Below are positions 27,287 through 35,573 of a stretch of 38,265 nt of DNA, in pieces. A model generated the notes under the pieces. The model did not search any database, was not told where the DNA came from, and was given only the letters and a program-made list of their open reading frames with translations. The translations under genes and the position numbers were made by a program. The stretch spans positions 1-38,265 of the forward strand of contig JALOQC010000082.1 of the NCBI GenBank assembly GCA_025453555.1, in the 5' to 3' direction. The stretch comes from Myxococcota bacterium (lineage in GTDB: Bacteria; Myxococcota_A; Polyangia; Polyangiales; Houyiibacteriaceae). Every line of letters starts with the position of its first letter. Position 1 is the first letter of the stretch.

Positions 27287-29389
27287 TCACTCATCGACCT
27301 CCGACTCGTTACCCGTCGGCGGAGTCAGCCGCCGACGTTCTCGCCGAGTCGGCGGGGTCAGCCGCCGACGTTCTCGCCGAGTCGGCGGGGTCAGCCGCCG
27401 ACGTTCTCGCCGAGTCGGCGGGGACGTTCTCGCCGAGGCGATCAGGCGGTTCATCGCGACGACGAGAGCGTCCGACGACCAAGGTTTCGCGATGAAACCC
27501 ACGCGGGGATCGTGGAGAACGGCGTCGATGGACTCGACCGAGAAACCCGACGTGAGCAGCACGGGCGTCTCTCTGCCCGACTCCCGGAGCCGTTCGATGA
27601 GGTCGAGCCCCGTTCCACGCGGCATGGTCACGTCGGAGACGATGAGATCGATCGGCGTAGCGCCGTCGAGCAGCGCGAGGGCGGGCACGATGCCGTCGAC
27701 GCTCGTGACCTGGTGTCCAAGCCTCTTCAACGCGCGCTCCGTCACGCGCCGCACGGCCGCCTCGTCGTCGATCAGCAGGATGCGATGGGTCTTCGGCGCG
27801 GGAAGCGCCTCTGGTTCGGGGGGAGGTTCGGGCGCCAGCTCGGTGGCCGACTCGCAATGCGCTTCGGGCTCTCGTTCACGTTCGGATGAGATCCTGGGAG
27901 GGGCCGCCTCGAAGCCCCCGCTCCTCTCGTCCGAGGGCACCGGAAACCAGAGAGCGGCCACGGTGCCGCGACCCGGTTCGCTCTCGAGGACCAAGAGGCC
28001 CCCGTGCTCCTGCATCGTTTCGCGGACCATCGCGAGCCCGACTCCGCTCCCTCCATGCACGGGCTTGGTGGTGAAGAACGCCTCGGTCGCGCGCGCCAGC
28101 ACGTCGGCGGGCATCCCCGGCCCGTCGTCGCTCACCTCCACGATCAACCACGAGCCGTCCAGCGCCAGGTGTGTCTTCGTGCGAACGTCGATGAGCCCGC
28201 TGTCACCCACCGCGTCCCGCGCGTTCAGCACGAGATTCAGCAATGCATGCTGTACGGAGTCCCGATCGATCTGAATCGGCACTTCAGGAACCTGTGCGGG
28301 CATCTCCAGTCGAACATGCGACGGAAGTATCGACTGCAAACTGTGCCGCATCCCTTGCAGCACAGGACCCAGAGTCTGCCTCGTGAGGTTCAAGCCTTCG
28401 CGACGGCTGAGCGCGAGCAGGCGCCGGGTGAGCTGAGCTCCACGCGCGGTTGCATCCTCGATCGCAGAGAGCTCCGGGCTGCCCGTCGCGCCGCCCAACG
28501 CATCGACGCTCGCCCGCACGACGGTGAGCAGGTTGTTCAGATCGTGCGCGAGCCCGCTCGCGAGGCGTGCCGCCAGATTCAGTTGTTGCGCGCGCTGAAG
28601 CTGCGCGGTCAGATGCTCCCGGTCGGTCACGTCCTCGAGCACGAGCACGACACCACGTTCCGCGACGTCGACGAGAGGTACGACGTGCCCGTGGACCACC
28701 CGTGCCGCTCCCGCCGGCTCATGCCACGCCCACCGCGCCTCGCGGATCGGTCGGGTCGTGGCGATGGCCTCCGTCAGCCGACGTCGTTCGTCGAGGTCTT
28801 CGACGCCGCCGCCGTCCCAGACCTCTCCGAGCTCACGCCCGAGCAGTTGGGTCGCGATCGGGTTCGCGACCGTCACTCGCCCGTTCGTCGTCAGGTGAGC
28901 GATGCCGACAGGCACGCTGGAGAGGATCGCTCCGAGCTCGGCGCTTCGTTGTGCCGAATGCGTGAGCGCAGCTTCGAGGGCAGCCGAGAGGTCGAGCAGT
29001 GCCCGCACAGCCAGAGGCGCCACCATCGCAGGGATGACCACTGCGGGGATGAAGTACGACGGCAGGTCCGCCCGCTGAGCGTCGAACAACAGCGCGAAGC
29101 ACGCGACGAGCACCACCGACGCCACGACCGAGAATCCGGTCACCAGCGCGGTCGTGCGCGTACGTCCATGCCGAGCGATTCGAGCGACGTGGGCGATCCA
29201 AGGCGCTCGAGCGGGCGTCTGTCGTAACCCGTCGTTCGACGGAACGGAGTCGCTCGGGGTGTCGACGAACGGTCGAGGATCGGCGGACCGAGCTCGAATC
29301 GACGTAGCCTCATCCTCCCTCGGCGCTCGGGAGGCGCACTCTCGCGGAGAACCAGTCCGAGAGCCTCGCATCAGGGGTGAGCGTCGCAT
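27287..29389 (-). CDS. Hybrid histidine kinase (PAS, HisKA, HATPase, receiver) with an 11-residue repeat tail
   Basis: A membrane sensor kinase of about 700 residues. Two membrane helices (about 80-101 and 110-135; TALVTGFSVVASVVLVACFA and YFIPAVVIPAMVAPLAVRAL) precede a PAS-like domain (SAELGAILSSVPVGIAHLTT). The H-box is in ARLASGLAHDLNNLLTVV (His 282). ATPase boxes follow: N in LLNLVLNARDAVG, G1 in VSDDGPGM, F in FFTTK, G2 in GGSGVGLAMV. A receiver domain is fused at the C-terminus: acid pair in LLIDDEAAV, phospho-acceptor Asp 586 in IVSDVTMP, LLTSGF, and Lys in GFIAKPW. All catalytic residues are present. After the receiver (about residue 650) comes a tail of three and a half copies of ERRRLTPPTRR, encoded by the 33-bp repeat. 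No ATG lies further upstream than 29389; the next is at 29371. The GAF-protein gene is 151 bp upstream on the same strand. Confidence 0.93.
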   Translation of the reverse strand: MRRSPLMRGSRTGSPRECASRAPREDEATSIRARSADPRPFVDTPSDSVPSNDGLRQTPARAPWIAHVARIARHGRTRTTALVTGFSVVASVVLVACFALLFDAQRADLPSYFIPAVVIPAMVAPLAVRALLDLSAALEAALTHSAQRSAELGAILSSVPVGIAHLTTNGRVTVANPIATQLLGRELGEVWDGGGVEDLDERRRLTEAIATTRPIREARWAWHEPAGAARVVHGHVVPLVDVAERGVVLVLEDVTDREHLTAQLQRAQQLNLAARLASGLAHDLNNLLTVVRASVDALGGATGSPELSAIEDATARGAQLTRRLLALSRREGLNLTRQTLGPVLQGMRHSLQSILPSHVRLEMPAQVPEVPIQIDRDSVQHALLNLVLNARDAVGDSGLIDVRTKTHLALDGSWLIVEVSDDGPGMPADVLARATEAFFTTKPVHGGSGVGLAMVRETMQEHGGLLVLESEPGRGTVAALWFPVPSDERSGGFEAAPPRISSEREREPEAHCESATELAPEPPPEPEALPAPKTHRILLIDDEAAVRRVTERALKRLGHQVTSVDGIVPALALLDGATPIDLIVSDVTMPRGTGLDLIERLRESGRETPVLLTSGFSVESIDAVLHDPRVGFIAKPWSSDALVVAMNRLIASARTSPPTRRERRRLTPPTRRERRRLTPPTRRERRRLTPPTGNESEVDE
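27315..27436 (+). repeat. 33-bp tandem repeat containing the 22-bp palindrome, in the kinase C-terminus
   Basis: Units start at 27315, 27348, 27381 and 27414. Each full unit is the 22-bp palindrome (arms GTCGGCGG/CCGCCGAC) followed by GTTCTCGCCGA. The first has one substitution (GGAGTCAG centre) and the fourth is shortened inside the palindrome. Because 33 is a multiple of three, the kinase frame survives and gains 11 residues per copy. Confidence 0.95.
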
Positions 29390-29540
29390 GGCCACGTCGC
29401 GATGAGCTTCGTGGAGAACCCCGACATCGTCGCCCGACCCGACGGGGCGTTCGAAAGTGCGGACGGTGACGTGGCGAGCCAACGCGTGGGAATCGTGATG
29501 CCGCGACGCTCGATGCAGGGAACGCGTCGGTGACGCGAGG

Positions 29541-30110
29541 TCAGTCGTCCGAGACCAAACTCCGGAGCTGCTCTCGGGCCATCGCCAGTCGGCCTCGCAT
29601 CGCAGAGTGTCGAAGCGCGCCGGCCAGGGCGCGCGAGAGGGTCCGCAGGATCGCGATCTCCTCGGGGGGCCAGACGCGAGCCGTGTGACAATCGTCGAAG
29701 CCGACGAAGCCCCACCACGCGTCGTGTTGGACGATCGGGCACGCGAGAACGGACAGGATTCCCTGGGCTTCGAGCATCGCTCGTGTGTCGGGTTCCATCG
29801 CGAGGGTCAGGCCATGGACGACCTCGCCTCGATCGAACGCACGCGCCCAGCTCGGGGCAACCGCTTCGAACGGGACGTCTTGCAGCGAGGGATCGTCGAT
29901 CGTCGGCGCGACCTGCGTGGCGCTCCACTCGTATCGCTGACTGCACGTCGGCGAGCCGTTCCCGTCGACGCCTCGCTCGAACACGTAGACGCGGTCGACC
30001 CTCGCGCCCTCACCCACGATTCGCAGCGCCTCACCGATGGCTTCTGGAACGAAACCTCGCTCCAAGAGCACCCGAGAAGCTCTGCGGACGTGCTCGAAGG
30101 GGTCCGACAT
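29541..30110 (-). CDS. GAF-domain protein, probable sensor partner of the hybrid kinase
   Basis: A cytoplasmic protein of 189 residues that is essentially one GAF domain. The motifs follow the pattern seen in sensor-kinase GAF domains: GARVDRVYVFERGVDGNG, SQRYEWSATQVAPTIDDP, ARAFDRGEVVHGLTLAMEP, MLEAQGILSVLACPIVQHDA, WWGFVGFDDCHTARVWPPEE and a final helix ILRTLSRALAGALRHSAM leading into a coiled segment. In many kinases such a domain is joined directly to HisKA; here it ends soon after the domain, and a hybrid kinase follows 151 bp downstream, so the two may be a split sensor or one operon. No ligand-binding residue can be assigned. ATG 30110 chosen; a GTG at 30179 would add a stretch without similarity. 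Confidence 0.82.
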   Translation of the reverse strand: MSDPFEHVRRASRVLLERGFVPEAIGEALRIVGEGARVDRVYVFERGVDGNGSPTCSQRYEWSATQVAPTIDDPSLQDVPFEAVAPSWARAFDRGEVVHGLTLAMEPDTRAMLEAQGILSVLACPIVQHDAWWGFVGFDDCHTARVWPPEEIAILRTLSRALAGALRHSAMRGRLAMAREQLRSLVSDD

Positions 30111-30171
30111 GCGCTCGCAAAGGTACGGCGAGGGACCGGCGGCGTGAAGCTCCGAAATCCCCCACACCGCA

Positions 30172-30199
30172 CCCCGCACGGGAGCACGTTCGTGCGGGG
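30172..30199. promoter_or_regulatory. 9-bp inverted repeat between divergent genes
   Basis: CCCCGCACG (30172-30180) and CGTGCGGGG (30191-30199), 10-nt spacer, in the 186-bp divergent gap between the GAF gene and the alpha-CTD/sigma-4 gene. It is a plausible operator or transcript hairpin for either gene; I see no further evidence. Confidence 0.45.
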
Positions 30200-30296
30200 C
30201 GCGTCGTAGTCAAGCGTCCTATCCGAGTCGATCGACCCCGCATCAGTTCTCGAAACGCTCGCATCCGCCACCGACAACGGCGAAACTTCCGCTCGC

Positions 30297-33200
30297 ATGA
30301 ACCTCTCCGGTTTGGAGATTCCGCAAGCGGACCGTTTGGAGCGGGTGGTCGACCGGGTACGGGCCGCGGTGGTCGGTGAGCCGTTCGCCGCCGGTGGGTC
30401 ACGCGACGAGGCGTACTACCGCAGAGCCGCCGTGCTTCTCGGGTGGTTGTCCGTCGACGGCGCACCGACGGACGCAGGGACTCGTGTCGCCTTCCTCACC
30501 GGCGCCGACGCGATGGTCCGCGCTGCGGTGGACTTCGAGAGCTCGACCATCGGCCGAGCATGGCTCGCGTTCTCCGGGTTGGAACGCATCGAGGATCTCG
30601 ATCCGTCGTCCGCCACTCGATTCCTCGAGCAGGTCACTACCCTCGCCGCTCCGACCGTCGCACGACGCGCCGTCACCTTGCGACAATGGCTCGAACGAAG
30701 TCAGTCCGCGCTGCGCGAAAGGCCGGACCTCGCGCGCGCGTTTCGAGGAGAGAGTACGCCCACGAAACCCGATCCCATTCGCGCTTTTCTCGCGTCCGAT
30801 CTCGATCTCCGCTTGCCCACGCGCGTGACGAAGTGGGCGCTGCAGAACGGACTTCGAACCTTCGGTGACCTCGCCGCGATCGACCCGAGCGTGCTCCTTC
30901 ACGAACGCAACGTCGGCCGTCGGTCGATCGCGCTGACGGACGACGTGCTGCGCGGTGCGACCGGGCTCCGTTGGATCGAGCTCCACGAGGCGCTCCGCGG
31001 AGAGAGCCCCGAACCGACGAACGTGGGGCATGAAGCGACGGCGCTCCCGACGACGTGGGACGCGCTGCGCGCGAGCTTCCCCGAATCGCTTCGCCCAGTC
31101 TCGGTGCGCCACGTCGATCTGCCGACGCGCATGAGCAACTTCTGCGAGCGTCGAAGCATCGTCGATGTCGCGGGCCTCCTCGAGTGGAGCGCCGAAGCGC
31201 TCGCGGCGGAGAAGAACCTCGGTCGCGGTAGCATCCGCCAGACCGCGGACGCGCTCCGTCGCCTCTGGACCGAACGAACGCTCGCGACACCACCAACGAC
31301 GTCGGGCTCGCCCGAGTCGCCCCACGCGCTCGCCGCGGTGTCGACCAGCCAGCCCTCGCTCGAGGTGGAAGGCCCGTGGCTTCGCCTGCTGCGGGAGAGC
31401 ATCCGGCAGCTTCCCCCCGTGGAACGCATGGTCATCACGCGCCGCGCCGGGCTCCACGGCGATCGCGCGACGCTGCAAGAGCTCGGGGAGATGCTCGGGG
31501 TGTCACGCGAGCGAGCACGACAGATCGAAGCGAAGGTCGTGGATCGCCTCGCCAAACGTTGGTGGGCGGAGGCCCTTCGCGCGCGCCTGCTCGCGGCGTG
31601 CACCCGCGGTCCGGTCGAGCTGGAGCGGCTCGCGGAAGACGAGCTCTGGGCCGACGCCGACACGCACGCCGAGCTGCTCGACTACCTCTGCGAACGCGTG
31701 CTCGGCTGCCCGCTGCGGGTGGTGGAGGTCGCGGGCCGTACGGTGCTCGCGGCGATCGCACGTCGTCCGCTGGATGAGCTCCGGTCACGGCTCGCACACG
31801 ACCTGAAGGCGCTCACGTTTCCGGTTCCGATCGAGCTCGTCCGAGGCGTCGTCGCGCGTCACGCGGGCGCGGCGAAGTTGGACGACCTGCTGTGGCAGGA
31901 GGTCGAGGGCGACCTCGTCTTCGGGGACGACGTCGTGCTCGGGCTAGGCGGACGCCGCAACGAGGAGCTGCTCGCGTTCCTCCGTGGCTCGCCCGAGCCC
32001 GTGCCCGTTCGCGAGCTCGAAGGTCGTTTCGGTCGTGGGCATCTCCCCGACGAGGTGATCCACGTCGAACGCGGGGTGGTCGGATTGCCGAGCCACGTCC
32101 CCGACTTCGAGCTGTGGACCCGACGGCTCGTCCCGCTCTGCGTCGCGACGATTCTGCAGGACGATCCGTCGCGGCAGTGGTCGGTGGTGGAGCTGCTGGA
32201 CCAGCTCTCGGAGCGCGTGCAGCTCCCGGAGTGGCTCGGGCACTGGCACCTCGCGTCGATGATTCGGGTCGACGGAACCCTTCGCTACCTGGGTCGATTG
32301 CGCGTGGCGCTCGATCATCGCGACGCCCCCGAGGAACGCACCTACCTGCGTGACGTCGCCCTCCAGGTGCTTCGCTCCTCGGGCGCGCCGATGCGCAAGG
32401 ACCTGCTCTACGCGACGCTGACGGAGTCCGCCGCATGCTCCGAGCTGGCGTTCACCACGATGGTGCTGCGCGCACCGTTCGTTCCGCTCGACGACGAACG
32501 CATCGGCCTGCTCGAGCGTGATCTCCCAGGTGGTGCAGACGCCGCGGCGGAAGCGGTCGAGGCCCTCGAGTCCGAACTGGAGGCGCGCGGCGTCGGGCTC
32601 GCCCCCGCCGAGGCGCTGGAGGTGGTGCACGAGCTCGAAGGTCCACACGCGTCGTGGACGATCGAGATGGTGCGCTCCATCGCGCGCGATGCGGGCTCGC
32701 TGCGGGTCAATCGTTCGGGGTCGATCGGGCTCGCGGAGTGGGACGACGAGCAGATCCCGACGCGCCGCGAGCTCGTGCGGGAGCTGGTGCGAGCACACGA
32801 CGGGCGGGTCGCCGTCGAGACGGTGCAAGCGGCGCTCGAGACACGCTTCGGAGGGCGCGTCACGCGCGCGACGCTCTACAACCTGGCGCATGCGAGCGGT
32901 GCGCAGCTCCGCGGCGACGAGGTGATCGACCTCGCGATCGCGGTGGCCTCGACCCCGCCACCGGCCGCGCTGCCCGATCCGGTCTCGCTGCCGGGCTTTC
33001 CGCGGGCCGCCGTCGAGCCCTTCGCGCGCGGGCTCGACCTCGCGCTCGACCCGGACGAGCTCGCGGCCGCGGTGGAGCGACATCTGGGTGAGCTCGAAGA
33101 GGCGCACCGCACCAACGAGTTCTTGGATCCACGGGAGGCGGGCGCGGTCGCGGCGTCGTGTCGTCGGTTCTTGGAGCGCGCACGTGCAGCGAGCGGCCCG

Positions 33201-33353
33201 ACGCGCACCCTCGCGCTCGCCGCGGTTCGCTACTTCATCCTCACCGACGACGCGGAGTCGGACTTCGAGGTCGGCGGCCTGGACGACGACATGGGAGTGC
33301 TCGACGCGGTCGCCACGCACCTCGGTTGGCTCGACTGCCGCGTCGCGCGCTGA
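30297..33353 (+). CDS. Alpha-CTD/sigma-region-4 HTH protein with winged-helix array and DUF1232-like tail
   Basis: A 1018-residue protein with no signal or membrane segment. Two segments match the RNA polymerase alpha C-terminal domain. The first, about 170-217, has LDLRLPTRVTKWALQNGLRT then FGDLAAID and NVGRRSI. The second, about 272-320, has LPTRMSNFCERRSIVDVAGL then NLGRGSI. Both keep the Arg and Asn/Trp face and the N-[LV]-G-[RK]-x-S-[IL] loop. Residues ~369-423 are a sigma-70 region-4-like HTH: IRQLPPVERMVITRRAGL, then TLQELGEMLGVSRERARQIE and AKVVDRLAKRWW. From about 430 to 930 several segments look like winged helices, e.g. ALQVLRSSGAPMRKDLLYAT with PFVPLDDERIGLLERDLPG. The C-terminus (about 975-1012, VRYFILTDDAESDFEVGGLD) resembles DUF1232. 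It ends 45 bp from the stop of the convergent helicase gene. Role unknown; DNA binding is likely. Confidence 0.85.
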   Translation: MNLSGLEIPQADRLERVVDRVRAAVVGEPFAAGGSRDEAYYRRAAVLLGWLSVDGAPTDAGTRVAFLTGADAMVRAAVDFESSTIGRAWLAFSGLERIEDLDPSSATRFLEQVTTLAAPTVARRAVTLRQWLERSQSALRERPDLARAFRGESTPTKPDPIRAFLASDLDLRLPTRVTKWALQNGLRTFGDLAAIDPSVLLHERNVGRRSIALTDDVLRGATGLRWIELHEALRGESPEPTNVGHEATALPTTWDALRASFPESLRPVSVRHVDLPTRMSNFCERRSIVDVAGLLEWSAEALAAEKNLGRGSIRQTADALRRLWTERTLATPPTTSGSPESPHALAAVSTSQPSLEVEGPWLRLLRESIRQLPPVERMVITRRAGLHGDRATLQELGEMLGVSRERARQIEAKVVDRLAKRWWAEALRARLLAACTRGPVELERLAEDELWADADTHAELLDYLCERVLGCPLRVVEVAGRTVLAAIARRPLDELRSRLAHDLKALTFPVPIELVRGVVARHAGAAKLDDLLWQEVEGDLVFGDDVVLGLGGRRNEELLAFLRGSPEPVPVRELEGRFGRGHLPDEVIHVERGVVGLPSHVPDFELWTRRLVPLCVATILQDDPSRQWSVVELLDQLSERVQLPEWLGHWHLASMIRVDGTLRYLGRLRVALDHRDAPEERTYLRDVALQVLRSSGAPMRKDLLYATLTESAACSELAFTTMVLRAPFVPLDDERIGLLERDLPGGADAAAEAVEALESELEARGVGLAPAEALEVVHELEGPHASWTIEMVRSIARDAGSLRVNRSGSIGLAEWDDEQIPTRRELVRELVRAHDGRVAVETVQAALETRFGGRVTRATLYNLAHASGAQLRGDEVIDLAIAVASTPPPAALPDPVSLPGFPRAAVEPFARGLDLALDPDELAAAVERHLGELEEAHRTNEFLDPREAGAVAASCRRFLERARAASGPTRTLALAAVRYFILTDDAESDFEVGGLDDDMGVLDAVATHLGWLDCRVAR

Positions 33354-33398
33354 CGGCCGCTCGTGACGACGCGAGCGCGATCACTCACGCAGAGTCAC

Positions 33399-35573
33399 TC
33401 AGACAGGGAGCTTCGGAACCCGCGGCCCCGAGCTGCTCACCACGAGCTCGTCGCGCGCGCGAGTGCACGCGACGTAGAGCAAGCTCCGATCGCGCTCGCG
33501 TGCGTCGTCGCGTTCGGGGTCGTCGTCGTGCGGTCCCTCCGACGACACCTCCAACGCCTCCGTGTGTGCGACCCACACGCACGCGAACTCGAGACCCTTC
33601 ACGCGGTGCAAGGTCGCGATGCGCACGTGCTCCGGCGAGCCGACGTCGGCGCTGCGGCGAATCTGCACGGTCGTGATGCCCTCCGCCTTCAGCGCACCGG
33701 CGATGGCGTCGAGCCCGGTCGGCGCGACGACCGCCAACGTGCGCGGTGCACGACCCGTGTCGAGCCAGATGCGCACCTGCTCGACGATCGCGGAGAGCTC
33801 TTCGGGCTCCGACGCGAAGTGCACGACCCGCGGGGCGGGCCCGACGCGAAGAGAGCGAAAGTCGCGTCCCTCGTCGACGCCTTCGTCGAGGTCGTCGACC
33901 TCCACGCCACGGTAGAGCGCGATGGCGAAGCGACGGATCGACTGGGTCGTGCGGTAGTTGAGTCGCAAGCGGCTCGACCGGCGACCCCGCACGTGGATGC
34001 CGGCAGCCGCGAGCGACGTCTTGTGCCCGTAGATGCGTTGATGCGCGTCGCCGACGAGGAAGAGGTCGTCGTCCGTCTCGGGCACGAGCGCGCGGAGGAA
34101 GCGCAGCTCCGAGAGCGAGAGATCCTGCACCTCGTCCGCCACCGCGGCCGCGTAACGCCGCACCGGCCGCGTTTCGAGGAAGCGCCGCGCCTCGCGGATT
34201 GCGTCGGCGTGTGTGATCTCGCCGCGTTCGACGAGCCGCGCGCGGAGCTCTTCGAAGACCTTCCAACAGACCTTGCGTTGGGCGCGCGTGACGCGGAGGC
34301 CGCGGCCGGTTCGCTTGGCGCGGAGGTAGTCGTCTTCGCTCTCCAGATCCTGCGCGTGCACGACGTATCGGAGCTCGTCCGCGTAGTACGCGGTCGCGAT
34401 CGGCAAGCGCGCGGCTTCGAGCTCGGCGCGGAGCTCGCGTACCACGTCGTCGAGGAGCTCACGCGCGTCGTCGTCCGCCACGAGCGTGAAGGATTGCCCC
34501 GCGTCGTTCTTGAGCACGGTCGATGCGAGCCGATGCAGGTTCTGCACGTCGATCCGCTCGCGCTCGGGGCCGCAGAGCCGGTCGAGGTGGTGCGCGATGT
34601 CGGCCGCGAGGTTCCGCGTGAACGTGGTGAAGAGCACCTTGCGAGGCTCGCCGCGGTCGTCCGTCTCGAGGCGCTTGGCGAGCACTCGCGCGCGGTGCAT
34701 CGCGACCACCGTCTTGCCCGTGCCCGCGCCGCCCAACACACGAACCGGCCCCTTCGCGTGCATCGTCACCAGCCGCCTCTGGCTCGGGTGGAGAAAGAGG
34801 CGCCAGGTCTCGAGCGGCGCGTCCAGCATCGACGCGAGGTCCGCGTCGTCCTCCACGAGCGCGAAGCCCGCCGCGGTGGGCGCACGCTCGAGCGCGCGCT
34901 CGAAGTCGTCCGGGTCGACGGAGGCGTTCTTCGCGACCTCCAGCTCGGCGAGCGCGCCCTCGAGCGTGTCGCCTGCCGCGACCAGGTAGAGCGCGTCCGA
35001 AGCGTCGCTCGGCAGGTAGGGCAGGAGCGCGTCGAGGTCCGCCTCGGTGCGCAGCGCGAACACCGCGGGCACCAGCGGCTCTGGGACACCGAGCAACAAA
35101 ACCTCGGCGCGCGAACGCCCCGAGAAGAGCCGGCCCTCCGGCACGACGTCGGCCGCGAGCGCAGAGCTCCGCGACGAGGTGCGACCCTCCGTCGGCTTCG
35201 ACGAAGCCGCGTCGCTGGCAGGTACCCCCGACTCCCCCAGCTCTTCGAAGATCTGGAGCGCGCCCGTGAAGGCGTTCACCTCGAAACGTTTGCGCTTCGC
35301 CCACGCCATCGCCTCGTCGTGGTGGTCGACCCAGACGAGAAGGAACACGTCGCCTTTCGGCGGGTGGATCACGATCGCGCGGTAGTCGAGGCCGATACGC
35401 ACCGTGCGCACCTTCTCGTCGCGCATCCCGGCCAGCGGCTCGTAGTGGATCGCGGCGGAGGTCGGATCCGATTTGAACTTCTCCACGAAGCTCCGGATCT
35501 TGGATTGAACCTTCTTCGGCATCGCGCCGTACGCCTCGAAGAAGGACATCGAGAAGGCGACCTTCGGGGTCAT
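33399..35573 (-). CDS. UvrD/Rep-like superfamily 1 helicase with RelE/ParE-like N-terminal domain
   Basis: A 724-residue protein. Residues 1-~105 resemble the RelE/ParE toxin fold: SMSFFEAYGAMPKKVQSKIR, then HYEPLAGMRDEKVRTVRIGL and DYRAIVIHPP, then VFLLVWVDHHDEAMAWAKRK. A spacer with low-complexity sequence follows, then a complete SF1A helicase core: Walker A in VLGGAGTGKTVVAMHRA (about 280-287), TTFTRNLAADI (Ia), DEVQDLSLSELRFLRAL (II, about 478), LFLVGDAHQRIYGHK (III), RLRLNYRTTQSIRRFA (IV), VRIATLHRVKGLEFACVW (V), LLYVACTRARDELVV (VI). So it should be an active ATP-dependent 3'-5' translocase. The ATG (35573-35571) overlaps the stop of the upstream DUF1998 gene as ATGA, showing a coupled pair. 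No nuclease domain is evident at its C-terminus. It converges on the alpha-CTD/sigma-4 gene. Confidence 0.92.
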   Translation of the reverse strand: MTPKVAFSMSFFEAYGAMPKKVQSKIRSFVEKFKSDPTSAAIHYEPLAGMRDEKVRTVRIGLDYRAIVIHPPKGDVFLLVWVDHHDEAMAWAKRKRFEVNAFTGALQIFEELGESGVPASDAASSKPTEGRTSSRSSALAADVVPEGRLFSGRSRAEVLLLGVPEPLVPAVFALRTEADLDALLPYLPSDASDALYLVAAGDTLEGALAELEVAKNASVDPDDFERALERAPTAAGFALVEDDADLASMLDAPLETWRLFLHPSQRRLVTMHAKGPVRVLGGAGTGKTVVAMHRARVLAKRLETDDRGEPRKVLFTTFTRNLAADIAHHLDRLCGPERERIDVQNLHRLASTVLKNDAGQSFTLVADDDARELLDDVVRELRAELEAARLPIATAYYADELRYVVHAQDLESEDDYLRAKRTGRGLRVTRAQRKVCWKVFEELRARLVERGEITHADAIREARRFLETRPVRRYAAAVADEVQDLSLSELRFLRALVPETDDDLFLVGDAHQRIYGHKTSLAAAGIHVRGRRSSRLRLNYRTTQSIRRFAIALYRGVEVDDLDEGVDEGRDFRSLRVGPAPRVVHFASEPEELSAIVEQVRIWLDTGRAPRTLAVVAPTGLDAIAGALKAEGITTVQIRRSADVGSPEHVRIATLHRVKGLEFACVWVAHTEALEVSSEGPHDDDPERDDARERDRSLLYVACTRARDELVVSSSGPRVPKLPV

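Noticed and set aside
33399..35573. RelE-like domain as a separate toxin-antitoxin module
   Set aside because: The domain is continuous with the helicase in one frame, and the preceding gene is the DUF1998 protein, not an antitoxin.
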